This document shows positions 1 through 8,400 of a stretch of DNA of 64,000 nt, in pieces. Under the pieces are notes generated by a model. It had not been told where the DNA came from, made no database searches, and saw only the letters and a program-made list of their open reading frames with translations. Each line of letters opens with the position of its first letter. Within the stretch, counting starts at the first letter, position 1. Origin of the DNA: Avoscillospira_A sp052117125 (GTDB lineage: Bacteria > Bacillota > Clostridia > Oscillospirales > Oscillospiraceae); NCBI RefSeq assembly GCF_052117125.1, contig NZ_JBQKJT010000004.1, forward strand, positions 179,029 to 243,028, read 5' to 3'. A program made the translations under genes and the position numbers.

Positions 1-433
1 TAATACGCTTGACCTCCAGGCCGGCGATCTTGCCGGCGTCCTTGGTGGCCTGACGCTGGGCGTCGTTAAAGTATGCGGGAACGGTGATAACCGCCTCGGT
101 GACGGGGCCGCCCAGGTAAGCCTCGGCGTCTGCCTTCAGCTTCTGCAGGATCATGGCGCTGATCTCCTGGGGGGTGTACTTCTTATCGTCAATGGTCACA
201 CGGTAATCAGAACCCATGTGACGCTTGATGGACGAAATGGTGCGGTCGTGGTTGGTGACGGCCTGGCGCTTTGCCACCTGGCCCACCATACGCTCGCCGG
301 TCTTGGAGAACGCCACGACAGAGGGAGTGGTGCGGTTGCCTTCGGCGTTGGCGATGACAACGGGTTCGCCGCCTTCCATAACGGCGACGCAAGAGTTAGT
401 CGTACCGAGATCGATACCGATAATCTTAGACAT
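1..433 (-). CDS. dnaK: Molecular chaperone DnaK (Hsp70), N-terminal part
   Basis: This is the first 144 codons of DnaK, and the gene continues past the left edge of the window. The protein is the cytosolic Hsp70 ATPase that folds client proteins together with GrpE and DnaJ. The N-terminus shows the Hsp70 ATP phosphate-1 motif GIDLGTTNSCVAV near residues 6-18 and the conserved AYFNDAQRQATKDAGKIAG segment further on. The start at 433 follows an AGGAGGAATTGATT ribosome site. It lies 59 bases downstream of grpE in the CIRCE-controlled hrcA-grpE-dnaK operon, so heat-shock control by HrcA is expected. Confidence 0.97.
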   Translation of the reverse strand, partial: MSKIIGIDLGTTNSCVAVMEGGEPVVIANAEGNRTTPSVVAFSKTGERMVGQVAKRQAVTNHDRTISSIKRHMGSDYRVTIDDKKYTPQEISAMILQKLKADAEAYLGGPVTEAVITVPAYFNDAQRQATKDAGKIAGLEVKRI

Positions 434-492
434 AATCAATTCCTCCTACTATATAAAACCTAGTATTTACAAATTCAGTGACGGCAATTCCG

Positions 493-1038
493 TCAGTTGG
501 CCACGCGGACCATGGCGAAGCGGACGACCTTTTCGCCGATGCGGAAGCCCTTCTGGAACACTTCGCACAGAACATTCTCCGCGAAGTTCTCGTCTTCACA
601 GTGCATGACGGCGTTGTGCATATTGGGGTCGAAGGTGTCGCCCACGTTGCCGAAGGACTCCACGCCCAACTTTTCCAGCACTTCCATCAGGCCGGTCATG
701 GTCATTTCCACGCCCTTTTTGTACGCCTCGTCGGCGGTGGGCTGGTTCAAGGCCCGCTCCAGATTGTCGTAGACCGGCAGGAACTTGGACACGGTCTCCA
801 CCCGGATGTCGGTGTAGAGATTGTCCTTTTCCTTCTGGCTCCGCTTGCGGAAGTTGTCGTACTCGGCCAGGAGCCGCAGGTATTTATCCTGCTCCTCCCG
901 GAGCTGCTGTTCCAGCTGCTGCCGCTGGGCGTCGGTGTTTTCCGGCTCCTGGGCGGTTTCAGCCGTCTCAACGGCTTCCTCCACTTCCTGCTCCTCCGGC
1001 TCCTGGGCCTGGGGATTCTGCTTGGTTTCCTTTGCCAT
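493..1038 (-). CDS. grpE: Nucleotide exchange factor GrpE
   Basis: This 181-residue protein is GrpE, which releases ADP from DnaK. The N-terminal third is acidic and Glu/Gln-rich (long helix). The rest carries the GrpE core, including LAEYDNFRKRSQKEKDN near residue 70 and the C-terminal beta domain ending in FRIGEKVVRFAMVRVAN. The start MAKETK at 1038 is preferred to an in-frame ATG at 1053, because that ATG lies inside the AAAGGATG ribosome site itself. It sits 18 bases after hrcA and before dnaK, the usual Firmicutes order. Confidence 0.96.
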   Translation of the reverse strand: MAKETKQNPQAQEPEEQEVEEAVETAETAQEPENTDAQRQQLEQQLREEQDKYLRLLAEYDNFRKRSQKEKDNLYTDIRVETVSKFLPVYDNLERALNQPTADEAYKKGVEMTMTGLMEVLEKLGVESFGNVGDTFDPNMHNAVMHCEDENFAENVLCEVFQKGFRIGEKVVRFAMVRVAN

Positions 1039-1056
1039 GATGGTGATACACATCCT

Positions 1057-2118
1057 TTATTCCGTACCGCCGTCGGACTCTTTGGCCGGCGGTAATTCAT
1101 TCTTTCCAAACATACGGCCGAGACCTTCTGCGAAATAGCTGAGTCGGGCCGTAACCTGGGCGTAATCCATGCGGGTGGGTCCCACCACGCCGATCATGCC
1201 CTGCATGCCGTCGCCGATGTCGAACCGGGTCATGACCACGGACGTATCTTTCAACTCCTTGGCGATGTTTTCCGGTCCCACGAGAATCTGTACCGGCCCG
1301 TCGGTGGGAGCCGGAAGATTGGCGATGACCTCTTCGTCCAGGGTGGACAGCACTTCCTGGGCCTTTTCCACATCCCGGTATTCGGGCTGGCCCAGCAGCT
1401 TCATCTGTCCTGTCAGATACACGTCGCTGTGCTGCTGCTCCTGGAGGACCCGCACCGTGTAATCCACGATGATGGGCACCAGATCGGCGGCGGCTCCGGC
1501 GGATTTTCGGATTTTGCTCAGAATCTCCGGTGTGATCTGCTCGGCACTCAAATCGGTGAGGCTGGCGTTGAGAACCGCCGACAGCAGCTTCAAATCCTGT
1601 TCCTGAATGTTCAGGGGCAGCTTGATGAGCTTGTTCTTAACGGTCTCCGTGTTGGTCATGACCACCAGGATAAAGCTGCCGGTGTCGGCGCTGAGAATCT
1701 CAAAGTGCTTGACCGTGGGCAGCCGCCCCACTCTGGACGTCACGGCATAGGCCGGGAGGTTGGTCCAGTTGGAAACCATCTTGCCCACCTGGCTCATGAC
1801 CTTGTCGAACTCCTGGAGCTTCAGCTCCATGGCCTCGTTGAGGCTCTGGGTCTCGTCGATGGACAGCCGGTAGCCCTCCATCAATTCGTTGACGTACAGC
1901 CGGTAACCGGCGGGCGAGGGAATGCGTCCTGCCGACGTATGGGGCTGTTCCAGATAGCCCATCTCGGTCAGGTCCGCCATCTCATTGCGGATGGTGGCCG
2001 AGGAGACGTCCATGCCCGGCATGGACGCGATGGCCTTGGAGCCCACCGGCTCCGCCGTCTGGATGTAGCAGTCCACGATGGCCCGAAGGATTTTCTTTTT
2101 CCGCTCGGTCAATTCCAT
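1057..2118 (-). CDS. hrcA: Heat-inducible transcription repressor HrcA
   Basis: HrcA (353 residues) represses class I heat-shock genes by binding CIRCE. The N-terminal winged helix contains ELTERKKKILRAIVDCYIQT and the SATIRNEMADLTEMGYLEQP recognition region, followed by PHTSAGRIPS; the C-terminal part is the GAF-like domain with FDIGDGMQGMIGVVGPTRM. The start at 2118 is chosen because GAGGAGG lies 8 bases upstream; an upstream in-frame ATG at 2154 falls within the CIRCE operator. A perfect CIRCE in its own leader shows autoregulation of hrcA-grpE-dnaK. Confidence 0.97.
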   Translation of the reverse strand: MELTERKKKILRAIVDCYIQTAEPVGSKAIASMPGMDVSSATIRNEMADLTEMGYLEQPHTSAGRIPSPAGYRLYVNELMEGYRLSIDETQSLNEAMELKLQEFDKVMSQVGKMVSNWTNLPAYAVTSRVGRLPTVKHFEILSADTGSFILVVMTNTETVKNKLIKLPLNIQEQDLKLLSAVLNASLTDLSAEQITPEILSKIRKSAGAAADLVPIIVDYTVRVLQEQQHSDVYLTGQMKLLGQPEYRDVEKAQEVLSTLDEEVIANLPAPTDGPVQILVGPENIAKELKDTSVVMTRFDIGDGMQGMIGVVGPTRMDYAQVTARLSYFAEGLGRMFGKNELPPAKESDGGTE

Positions 2119-2140
2119 GTCCTGCGCCTCCTCACTTCTT

Positions 2141-2167
2141 TTAGCACTCACCATCCTCGAGTGCTAA
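2141..2167 (-). promoter_or_regulatory. CIRCE operator (HrcA-binding site)
   Basis: The site is a perfect TTAGCACTC - 9 bases - GAGTGCTAA inverted repeat, 23 bases upstream of the hrcA start. This is the canonical CIRCE sequence, and it lies between the promoter and the gene. Confidence 0.97.
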
Positions 2168-2171
2168 CTGT

Positions 2172-2200
2172 ACTTTACCACTCTCCCCCGCAGTTGTCAA
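2172..2200 (-). promoter_or_regulatory. Sigma-A promoter of hrcA-grpE-dnaK
   Basis: On the minus strand TTGACA (2195-2200), a 17-base spacer and TAAAGT (2172-2177) stand immediately upstream of CIRCE, placing the transcription start at or beside the operator. Confidence 0.85.
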
Positions 2201-2252
2201 TAGGTCTTTTTTGAAATATTTATGAACTTATGCCAAAAAGGATATGCGGTCC

Positions 2253-2281
2253 TTGTGCATGGCGCAAAAATACGGTACAAT
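2253..2281 (+). promoter_or_regulatory. Predicted promoter of the PAP2 gene
   Basis: TTGTGC, 17 bases, TACAAT lies 34 bases upstream of the PAP2 start. The match to a vegetative promoter is moderate. Confidence 0.6.
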
Positions 2282-2314
2282 GGGCAAAACCCCTCGAAAG
2301 GAGCCTTACAACCT

Positions 2315-2914
2315 ATGGAACCTACGACCGCAGCCCTGTGGCTGGATTCCGCCCTGCTGGACTTCGACACCGCCGTACTGAAAGCGGTCCACGCCCTGCA
2401 GCAGAGCGCCGCCGACAGCGTACTGGGCCCCTTGGCTCGAGGTCTGGACCTCTTTGGCGCCGCCGGTGTGGGCCTGATTGCGCTGGGCCTGGTATTGACC
2501 ATCCTCTCCAAAACCCGCCACTACGGTGTAGCGGTGCTGTTGGCCATCGCCATCGGGGCCTTGTTTACCAATGTGGCGTTGAAGCCGCTGGTGGCCCGGG
2601 AGCGGCCCTACGCCGATGACAGCCGCGTTATCTATCAGTGGTGGCAGGAGGCCGGCAGCGAACTGGAGTCGGACCACTCCTTCCCCTCGGGCCACACCAC
2701 CGCCGCCACGGCCGCCATGGTGGCACTGTTTCTATTGAATAAGCGGCGGCTGTGGCCGTGCCTCATCGCGGCAGGGCTTATGGGCCTGTCCCGGATGTAT
2801 CTGGTGGTCCACTACCCGTCGGATGTCATCGCCGGATGGCTGGTAGGACTGGCGGCGGCCTTCCTGGCCGTGTGGCTGGTACACCATATCCCATGGTTTC
2901 ACTTTCAGACATAA
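2315..2914 (+). CDS. PAP2-family membrane phosphatase
   Basis: This 199-residue membrane protein belongs to the PAP2 acid phosphatase family, which dephosphorylates lipid phosphates such as undecaprenyl pyrophosphate or phosphatidate at the membrane. All three family motifs are present: K90-x6-R97-P98, PSGH at 124-127, and SR at 159-160 with H166 and D170. About five hydrophobic segments alternate with these motifs. The start at 2315 has AAAGGAG 11 bases upstream. The true substrate cannot be told from sequence; a bacitracin-resistance-type UppP role is one possibility. It is a single gene followed by a terminator. Confidence 0.9.
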   Translation: MEPTTAALWLDSALLDFDTAVLKAVHALQQSAADSVLGPLARGLDLFGAAGVGLIALGLVLTILSKTRHYGVAVLLAIAIGALFTNVALKPLVARERPYADDSRVIYQWWQEAGSELESDHSFPSGHTTAATAAMVALFLLNKRRLWPCLIAAGLMGLSRMYLVVHYPSDVIAGWLVGLAAAFLAVWLVHHIPWFHFQT

Positions 2915-2949
2915 CTTTTTTGTACGGACGCTTTCCGGCCTGAAACGGG

Positions 2950-2996
2950 CGGTCCCGGCGCCACCTCCATGGATGGCAGCCGGGACCGTTCTTTTT
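2950..2996 (+). terminator. Rho-independent terminator after the PAP2 gene
   Basis: GGTCCCGGC (2951-2959) pairs with GCCGGGACC (2979-2987) and is followed by GTTCTTTTT. Confidence 0.85.
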
Positions 2997-3017
2997 GCGG
3001 CGCTCCACAGCTGGGAC

Positions 3018-3046
3018 TTGCTCCCAGACGGTTACAGTGGTATACT
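3018..3046 (+). promoter_or_regulatory. Predicted promoter of the M24 peptidase gene
   Basis: TTGCTC, a 17-base spacer and TATACT lie 37 bases upstream of the start codon. Confidence 0.6.
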
Positions 3047-3082
3047 GAATCCTATCAGATTATAACTATGGAGGCATTTCCC

Positions 3083-4156
3083 ATGAATCATATTGCAGCC
3101 ATTCAGAAGGCCCTGCCCGACGCCGGTCTCGACGGCGTTCTGCTGACCTGCCGGGCCAACCGCTTTTACGCCGTGGATTTCGACTCCTACGGCACCGACG
3201 GCGCGTGTCTCATCACCCCCGATCACGCCTGGTACTGGACCGACAGCCGTTACATCGAGGCCGCCGGTAATCGCATCACCGGCGCGGATGTGGGCCTGAC
3301 GGACCGGGCCCATCCCTATAAAGAATTGTTCGCCCAGGTCATTCGTGACCACAAGATCGAAACGCTGGGCATTGATGAAGAAGCGATGACCCTGGCCGAC
3401 CACGACCGTTACGCCGAGGCCCTGCCCTGTGTGCTCACCGGCGCTTCGGCCATGATGAACCGCCTGCGCGCCGTCAAGGATGACGAGGAGGTGGCCCGGA
3501 TGATGCGGGCCCAGCGCATTGCCGAACAGGCCTGGGTGGAGCTCCATAACGACATCCGTCCCGGCGTCACGGAAAAATTCCTGGCGGCCCGGCTGGTGTT
3601 CCTCATGTTGGCCGGCGGTGCGGAAAACGTGTCCTTCGACCCCATTGTGGTCTCCGGTCCCAACGGCTCCATGCCCCACGGTGTGCCGTCGGAAAAGACG
3701 CTCCAGGACGGTGAATTTGTCACCTTCGATTTCGGCGCGCTCTATCAGGGCTACTGCTCCGATATGACCCGGACCGTGGCCATCGGCCATGCCACCGACG
3801 AAATGCGGCATAGCTATCAGGCTGTGCTGGATGCCCAGCTGGCCGCCATCGGCGCATTCAAGGCCGGTACCCCCGGCTGTGACGTCCACAATGCCGCCGT
3901 GGCCGTGCTGGAGGAGCGGGGCCTGGCCCAGTATTTCACCCATGGTCTGGGCCACAGCGTGGGCATTGAAATCCACGAAGCGCCCAACGCCAATCCCAAC
4001 AACGAAAAGCCCCTGCCCGAGGGGGCCGTGGTCACCGCCGAGCCCGGCATCTATATTCCCGGCTCCTACGGCATCCGCATTGAGGACATGGTCCTGGTGC
4101 GCAAGGACGGCTGTGCCAATCTGACCCTGGCCCCCAAGCAGCTGGAGATTCTTTAA
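3083..4156 (+). CDS. Xaa-Pro aminopeptidase (peptidase M24)
   Basis: This cytosolic dimetal aminopeptidase has 357 residues, the usual size of short bacterial Xaa-Pro peptidases. It has a creatinase-like N-terminal domain (about 1-125) and a pita-bread M24 catalytic domain. Metal ligands can be assigned: Asp in TFDFG (about 215), Asp in SDMTRTV (about 226), His in GLGHSVG (about 290), Glu in AEPGIY (about 319) and Glu in RIEDMV (about 333). The start at 3083 has GGAGG 8 bases upstream, whereas the open frame extends much further upstream without support. The family releases N-terminal residues before proline in peptide turnover. Confidence 0.93.
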   Translation: MNHIAAIQKALPDAGLDGVLLTCRANRFYAVDFDSYGTDGACLITPDHAWYWTDSRYIEAAGNRITGADVGLTDRAHPYKELFAQVIRDHKIETLGIDEEAMTLADHDRYAEALPCVLTGASAMMNRLRAVKDDEEVARMMRAQRIAEQAWVELHNDIRPGVTEKFLAARLVFLMLAGGAENVSFDPIVVSGPNGSMPHGVPSEKTLQDGEFVTFDFGALYQGYCSDMTRTVAIGHATDEMRHSYQAVLDAQLAAIGAFKAGTPGCDVHNAAVAVLEERGLAQYFTHGLGHSVGIEIHEAPNANPNNEKPLPEGAVVTAEPGIYIPGSYGIRIEDMVLVRKDGCANLTLAPKQLEIL

Positions 4157-4189
4157 GTTTTAAAAAGAGAAGAGAAAGGAAGCGGTATT

Positions 4190-4861
4190 ATGCGGATTCT
4201 GGTGGCAGAGGACGAGCAGGACCTGAACCGGCTGATGGTACAGGCATTGGAACGGGCCGGGTACAGTGTGGACAGCTGTTATGACGGCGCCGACGCCCTG
4301 GAGTACGCCGCCGGGGCCGACTACGACTGCATCCTACTGGACATTATGATGCCCAAAGCCGACGGCCGCACCGTGCTGCGCACATTGCGCAGCCGGGGCT
4401 GTGCCGTGCCGGTGATCTTTCTGACGGCCCTGGACAGCGTCCAGGACCGGATCGACGGCCTCGATCTGGGCGCCGACGACTATCTGGTGAAACCCTTCGA
4501 CATGGCGGAGCTGCTGGCCCGCATCCGGGCGGCCACCCGCAAGTACGGCGGACAGAAAACCACCGTACTGACGGCGGGCGACCTGAGCCTGGACACGGTG
4601 ACCCATACGGTGACCCGGGCCGGACAGACCATCAGCCTGTCGGCCAAGGAGTACGCCATTCTCGAATACCTGCTGCGGAACAAGGGGGCGGTGCTGTCCC
4701 GGTCCCAGCTGGAAAACCACATCTGGAATTATGACTACGCCGGGGGGTCCAACGTGGTAGACGTCTATATTGCCTATCTGCGGAAGAAAGTGGACGCCCC
4801 CTTTGATAAAAAGCTCATCCACACTGTGCGGGGCGCCGGGTGGGTGCTGCGGGAGGAATGA
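4190..4861 (+). CDS. OmpR/PhoB-family response regulator
   Basis: The protein (223 residues) has a receiver domain with acidic pocket E7-D8, phosphoacceptor D51 in LLDIMMP, conserved T/K positions (FLTALD, VKPF), and a C-terminal winged-helix DNA-binding domain with VDVYIAYLRKKVD and VRGAGWVLREE. It is followed at once by a sensor kinase gene, and AGAGAAAGGAAG precedes its start. A direct repeat of the type bound by this family lies upstream of the PepSY lipoprotein gene at 6235-6254, which is therefore the best candidate target. Confidence 0.95.
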   Translation: MRILVAEDEQDLNRLMVQALERAGYSVDSCYDGADALEYAAGADYDCILLDIMMPKADGRTVLRTLRSRGCAVPVIFLTALDSVQDRIDGLDLGADDYLVKPFDMAELLARIRAATRKYGGQKTTVLTAGDLSLDTVTHTVTRAGQTISLSAKEYAILEYLLRNKGAVLSRSQLENHIWNYDYAGGSNVVDVYIAYLRKKVDAPFDKKLIHTVRGAGWVLREE

Positions 4862-4863
4862 CC

Positions 4864-6228
4864 ATGTCCGTAAAAGTCAAACTGACGGCGTGGATCACGG
4901 CGCTGCTGCTGGTACTGGTGGCAGCGTCGTTGCTCTTTCTCATGTCGGTGACCAGCACCGTTGTCACGGAAAACGCCGCCAACCAGCTGGAAACCACCGT
5001 CCGATCCAATCTGACCGCCGTTTCTCAGGCCGAGGACGGAACATTATCCATGGGCGAGGGGTTTTCCTTTGTCCGCAGCGGTGTGTACACGCTGCTCTAC
5101 AATGAGAGCGGGGCGCTGCTGGCCGGTCAGCCGCCGTTGGACAGTCCCGACAATGTCGCCTTTGAAAACGGCAGTCTCCGGACAGATTACGCCGCTGACG
5201 GAGACGCATACTATATTCTGGATTTCTGGCTGCCCTTCGGCTGGGATGACGGACTGTGGGTCCGGGGCTTGATGCAGGTGCCGGAATCCACCGGCGTCAC
5301 TGAGGATCTTCTGGAAATCTCCCTGGTGCTTCTGCTGCTGATGGTGGCCGTGGGCGGCGTGGGCGCCTATGTGGTGGTGCGTTCGGCATTCCGCCCCTTG
5401 GGAAAAATTGTTTCCGCCGCCGAGTCCATCGGTGAGGGCCGGGACTTGTCCCGGCGCATTGGACTGAAACCGGGCCGGGATGAGGTAAGCCGGTTGGCCA
5501 CCGCCTTCGACTCCATGTTTGCCCGGCTGGAGCAGTCCTTTGAAGCGGAAAAGCAATTCACCTCCGACGCCTCCCATGAACTGCGGACCCCCATCGCCGT
5601 CATTCTGGCCCAGTGCGCCGAGGCCAGCCACCACGACACGCCGGAGGAACACCGGCAGGACATCGCCGTGATCGACCGTCAGGCCCGGAAAATGCAGGCT
5701 CTGGTCCAGCAGCTCTTGCAAATGACGCGGCTGGAACAAGGGACCCAGCGGGCAACCTTTGAAGAGGCGGACCTGAGTGAATTGGTGTCGGTTCTCTGTG
5801 AGGAGCAGCCGGGACTGCCCGAAGGCACGACGCTGCACACGGACATTCAGCCCGACGTGACGGCTGTTTTCGATGTGATGCTGCTGAGCCGCCTGCTGCA
5901 AAATCTGATGAACAACGCCATTCGTTATGGCCGGAAAAACGGAAATATCTGGGTCACCCTCCGGCGTATGGATGGAGAAATCCTCCTCAGCGTCCGGGAC
6001 GACGGCATCGGCATTGCACCGGACCGGCTGGACAAAATTTTTACCCGCTTCTACCAGGCGGACCCATCCCGCAGCGGCAGCAACGGCACCGGTCTGGGGC
6101 TGACCATGGTCCGGCAGATCGCCCACCTCCACAGCGGTGAGGTTACCGTAGAGAGCGCTGAGGGCAAAGGCAGCTGTTTTACCCTTCGCTTCCCCGCCAC
6201 ACTGACCGCCACGCTGGAAGAAAAATAA
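4864..6228 (+). CDS. Sensor histidine kinase (HisKA/HATPase, HAMP)
   Basis: This membrane kinase of 454 residues partners the upstream regulator. It has two membrane segments (about 8-28 and 140-165) flanking an extracellular sensor region, then HAMP, a HisKA domain with the H-box SDASHELRTPIAV (His near 238), N-box NLMNNAIRYG, and G-boxes DDGIGIAP and GTGLGLTM. The start at 4864 is preferred because GGGAGG lies 7 bases upstream; an ATG at 4858 overlaps the regulator stop but leaves no ribosome-site spacing. The signal is unknown. Confidence 0.94.
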   Translation: MSVKVKLTAWITALLLVLVAASLLFLMSVTSTVVTENAANQLETTVRSNLTAVSQAEDGTLSMGEGFSFVRSGVYTLLYNESGALLAGQPPLDSPDNVAFENGSLRTDYAADGDAYYILDFWLPFGWDDGLWVRGLMQVPESTGVTEDLLEISLVLLLLMVAVGGVGAYVVVRSAFRPLGKIVSAAESIGEGRDLSRRIGLKPGRDEVSRLATAFDSMFARLEQSFEAEKQFTSDASHELRTPIAVILAQCAEASHHDTPEEHRQDIAVIDRQARKMQALVQQLLQMTRLEQGTQRATFEEADLSELVSVLCEEQPGLPEGTTLHTDIQPDVTAVFDVMLLSRLLQNLMNNAIRYGRKNGNIWVTLRRMDGEILLSVRDDGIGIAPDRLDKIFTRFYQADPSRSGSNGTGLGLTMVRQIAHLHSGEVTVESAEGKGSCFTLRFPATLTATLEEK

Positions 6229-6234
6229 TCCCAC

Positions 6235-6270
6235 TGTTTTAATGTTGTTTTAATTTTGCCCGCCTATGAT
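6235..6270 (+). promoter_or_regulatory. Direct-repeat regulator box and -10 of the PepSY gene
   Basis: TGTTTTAAT occurs twice at 11-base spacing (6235-6243, 6246-6254), followed by a TATGAT -10 at 6265-6270. Direct repeats of about one helical turn overlapping the -35 position are the usual site layout for activating OmpR/PhoB-type regulators. Confidence 0.65.
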
Positions 6271-6327
6271 AAGGCTACAAAGAAACAACGACAACAAAAA
6301 AACTTCTTCCCGAAAGGTGTGTTTTCT

Positions 6328-7485
6328 ATGAAAAAGACTCTGACCATTGCTCTTTCCGCCGCCGCATTGACCCTGGCCCTGGCCGCCTGCGGCAGCTCTC
6401 CCAAGACCCAGGCCCCCAGCTATGTGGGCATGGACGCCGCCAAAAACGCCGCCCTGGCCGACGCCGGTGTGTCCACCACCAACGCCGTTTTTACCACTGC
6501 CGAGCTGGACGACAAGAACGGCACCGCCTACTATGATTTGAAATTCTCCGACGGTACCGCCGAATATGAGTACGACGTGGACGCCCTGACCGGCGTAGTC
6601 ATCGAGGGCAAAAAGGATGACACCCTTCGCAACAATGGCATCGTCAATTCCGGCTCCGGCAACGCCGCTGACATCAGCACCACCGCCACCAGTACCAGTA
6701 CCGGCACCACCACCGGAACCTCCATCGATGAGAACAAGGCCAAGTCCATCGCCCTGGCCGACGCTGGGGTCAAGGAAGCCGATACGTCCTATCTGGTGGT
6801 AAAGCCCGACTTTGACAACGGCGTGGCCGTCTACGACGTGGAATTCTATGTAGCCTCCACCAAACTGGAGTATGACTACGAGATCGACGCCGCCACCGGC
6901 GATATCCGCAGCATGGACCAGGATATTGAGGGCTATACTCCCAGCGGCAGCACGACCAGTAACGGCACGGCCGCCGGCACCACCAGCGGCGGCACGACTT
7001 CCGGTACCACCAGCGGCAGCACCACTACCGGCGCTTCCACCGGTACAGACATTGGCGAGACCAAGGCCAAATCCATCGCCCTGACCAACGCCGGCGTGAA
7101 GGAAGCGGATACGGGCTATCTGAGAGTCAAGCTCGACTATGATGACGGCATCAAGGTCTATGAGGTGGAGTTCTACGCAGGCGGTATCGAATACGACTAT
7201 GAGATCAACGCCGCCACCGGTGAAATCCGTAGCATGGACCACGATGCCGAAGGCTATACGGCTCCCCAGACCGGCTCTGCCAAGTCCGAGGCCGACATTC
7301 AGGCCATTGCCCTGGCCAAGGTTCCCGGCGCTACCGCTTCCAACCTGCGGATGCACCTGGACTTTGACGATGGCCGCCAGACCTACGAGGGCAGCATCTA
7401 TTACAACAGTATGGAGTACGAATTCACCATTGACGCCTACAGCGGCGCCATTCTCGAATGGGAGTCTGAATCCATCTACGACTGA
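6328..7485 (+). CDS. Lipoprotein with four PepSY-like domains
   Basis: This 385-residue exported protein starts with a lipoprotein signal peptide (LALAAC, Cys21). It then has four PepSY-like units at about residues 30-95, 130-215, 250-315 and 320-385, each with a pattern of the type AxxxALxxAGV...Y.V.F..G..EYDYxIDAxTGxI. Units 2 and 3 are near-identical. Low-complexity Thr/Ser/Gly linkers join units 1-2, 2-3 and 3-4. PepSY domains are thought to inhibit or modulate exported peptidases. The gene follows a two-component pair and has a regulator-type direct repeat in its promoter. The start has GAAAGGTG 9 bases upstream. Confidence 0.9.
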   Translation: MKKTLTIALSAAALTLALAACGSSPKTQAPSYVGMDAAKNAALADAGVSTTNAVFTTAELDDKNGTAYYDLKFSDGTAEYEYDVDALTGVVIEGKKDDTLRNNGIVNSGSGNAADISTTATSTSTGTTTGTSIDENKAKSIALADAGVKEADTSYLVVKPDFDNGVAVYDVEFYVASTKLEYDYEIDAATGDIRSMDQDIEGYTPSGSTTSNGTAAGTTSGGTTSGTTSGSTTTGASTGTDIGETKAKSIALTNAGVKEADTGYLRVKLDYDDGIKVYEVEFYAGGIEYDYEINAATGEIRSMDHDAEGYTAPQTGSAKSEADIQAIALAKVPGATASNLRMHLDFDDGRQTYEGSIYYNSMEYEFTIDAYSGAILEWESESIYD

Positions 7486-7505
7486 ACCTTTCCCTTCCCC
7501 CACGA

Positions 7506-7545
7506 GCAATCGCGCCGGGACGCTGACGGGTCCCGGCGCGATTGC
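7506..7545 (+). terminator. Strong hairpin after the PepSY gene
   Basis: A 16-bp perfect stem (7506-7521 with 7530-7545) begins 20 bases after the stop codon. It lacks a long T-tract, so it may end transcription inefficiently or protect the 3' end. Confidence 0.65.
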
Positions 7546-7798
7546 TTAGATTGTCGAAGAACTCCTGTTTTCATGAACGGTTTCTTTTCGCTGGGCATAT
7601 AATTTCTTGCCCTTGGCTTGCCCTTGGACAGAGTCGCACAGTAGGTGCGTTTTCCGTCCTTTCTTGTATCCTTTCTCCACTATTCCATATAGTACACCCC
7701 CCGTATCTGGTACCTTTTTTTCCAGATACGGAGGTGTTTTAAAAGTGTTTGACAGTCCGAACCGGGACCTGCGGGTCCCGGTTTTTTGCGCGCGGTTT
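7546..7798. other. Gene-free stretch with two hairpins
   Basis: No convincing gene is seen here. The stretch holds one hairpin with CCGTATCTGG (7701-7710) pairing with CCAGATACGG (7722-7731), extended by CACC/GGTG and followed by TTTT. A second, typical terminator has CCGGGACC pairing with GGTCCCGG near 7761-7782 and is followed by TTTTTT. Both would stop plus-strand transcripts before the convergent ferritin-like gene. Confidence 0.6.
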
Positions 7799-8275
7799 TT
7801 ATGTAAGCCGCTTGCAGATCATGGTGCGGATGGCCTTGCTGTGGCAGTCTTCGTCGGCGGCCATGGAGTAGAATTCATCCGCCATGGCGGGCCAGCGCTC
7901 GGCGGCCTGCTCATAAATCCGCTTGGCCTGCCGCTCCCCCTGGTACGCCGCCCGCAACGCTTCGCTGACACAGGTGGTACACTCGGCCCGAGCCGCCTGT
8001 ACCTGGACACAATGGCCTGTCAGCAGATAGTACATGGCGTGGAGCTTGCGGAAATGACACAGCTCCGTCTCCGCCATTTTCCGCAGCTGCGCCGACTCCT
8101 GGCCGCAGGTTTTGCAGGCCAGATAGCGATATCTGGCCCATGCGTCTTTCTCCACCTGCATCCAGGCCAGAACCTCCTCCGCCGTCACCACGGTCTCTCC
8201 CTCCTGGGCATCCTGTTCGGCCCCCAGCACCCGGTTCCACACGGCCGATTGCAGTTTGGGATCGATGGTTTCCAT
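7799..8275 (-). CDS. Ferritin-like (rubrerythrin-type) domain protein
   Basis: This 158-residue, mostly helical protein carries pairs of carboxylate and ExxH-type motifs (ETELCHFRKLH near 77 and ADEDCHSKAI near 145). With the intervening ERQAKRIYEQAAERW helix, these suggest a four-helix diiron ferritin-like fold. It lacks a rubredoxin domain. A CKTCG pair and several other cysteines are present but no complete zinc or iron ribbon is evident. A role in peroxide or iron handling is inferred from family only. The start at 8275 follows AAGGAGGTGATTGCA. It is divergent from ymdB. Confidence 0.75.
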   Translation of the reverse strand: METIDPKLQSAVWNRVLGAEQDAQEGETVVTAEEVLAWMQVEKDAWARYRYLACKTCGQESAQLRKMAETELCHFRKLHAMYYLLTGHCVQVQAARAECTTCVSEALRAAYQGERQAKRIYEQAAERWPAMADEFYSMAADEDCHSKAIRTMICKRLT

Positions 8276-8335
8276 TGCAATCACCTCCTTCTTCTTCACA
8301 GTATGAAGAAGGGGGCGGATTGGTGCGCCGGACAG

Positions 8336-8364
8336 TTGTTTTTTGACCGGAAACACGGTATACT
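8336..8364 (+). promoter_or_regulatory. Predicted promoter of the ymdB-yhaO-yhaN operon
   Basis: TTGTTT, 17 bases, TATACT, 36 bases upstream of the ymdB start codon. Confidence 0.6.
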
Positions 8365-8400
8365 GACTGTAATGAACTGTATAAGGAAAGCGAGAGACCT

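Noticed and set aside
1429..2214. Long plus-strand frame opposite hrcA.
   Set aside because: Shadow of hrcA; high-GC codon bias leaves the antisense frame open.
4986..6234. Minus-strand frame opposite the sensor kinase.
   Set aside because: Antisense shadow; no ribosome site and no family.
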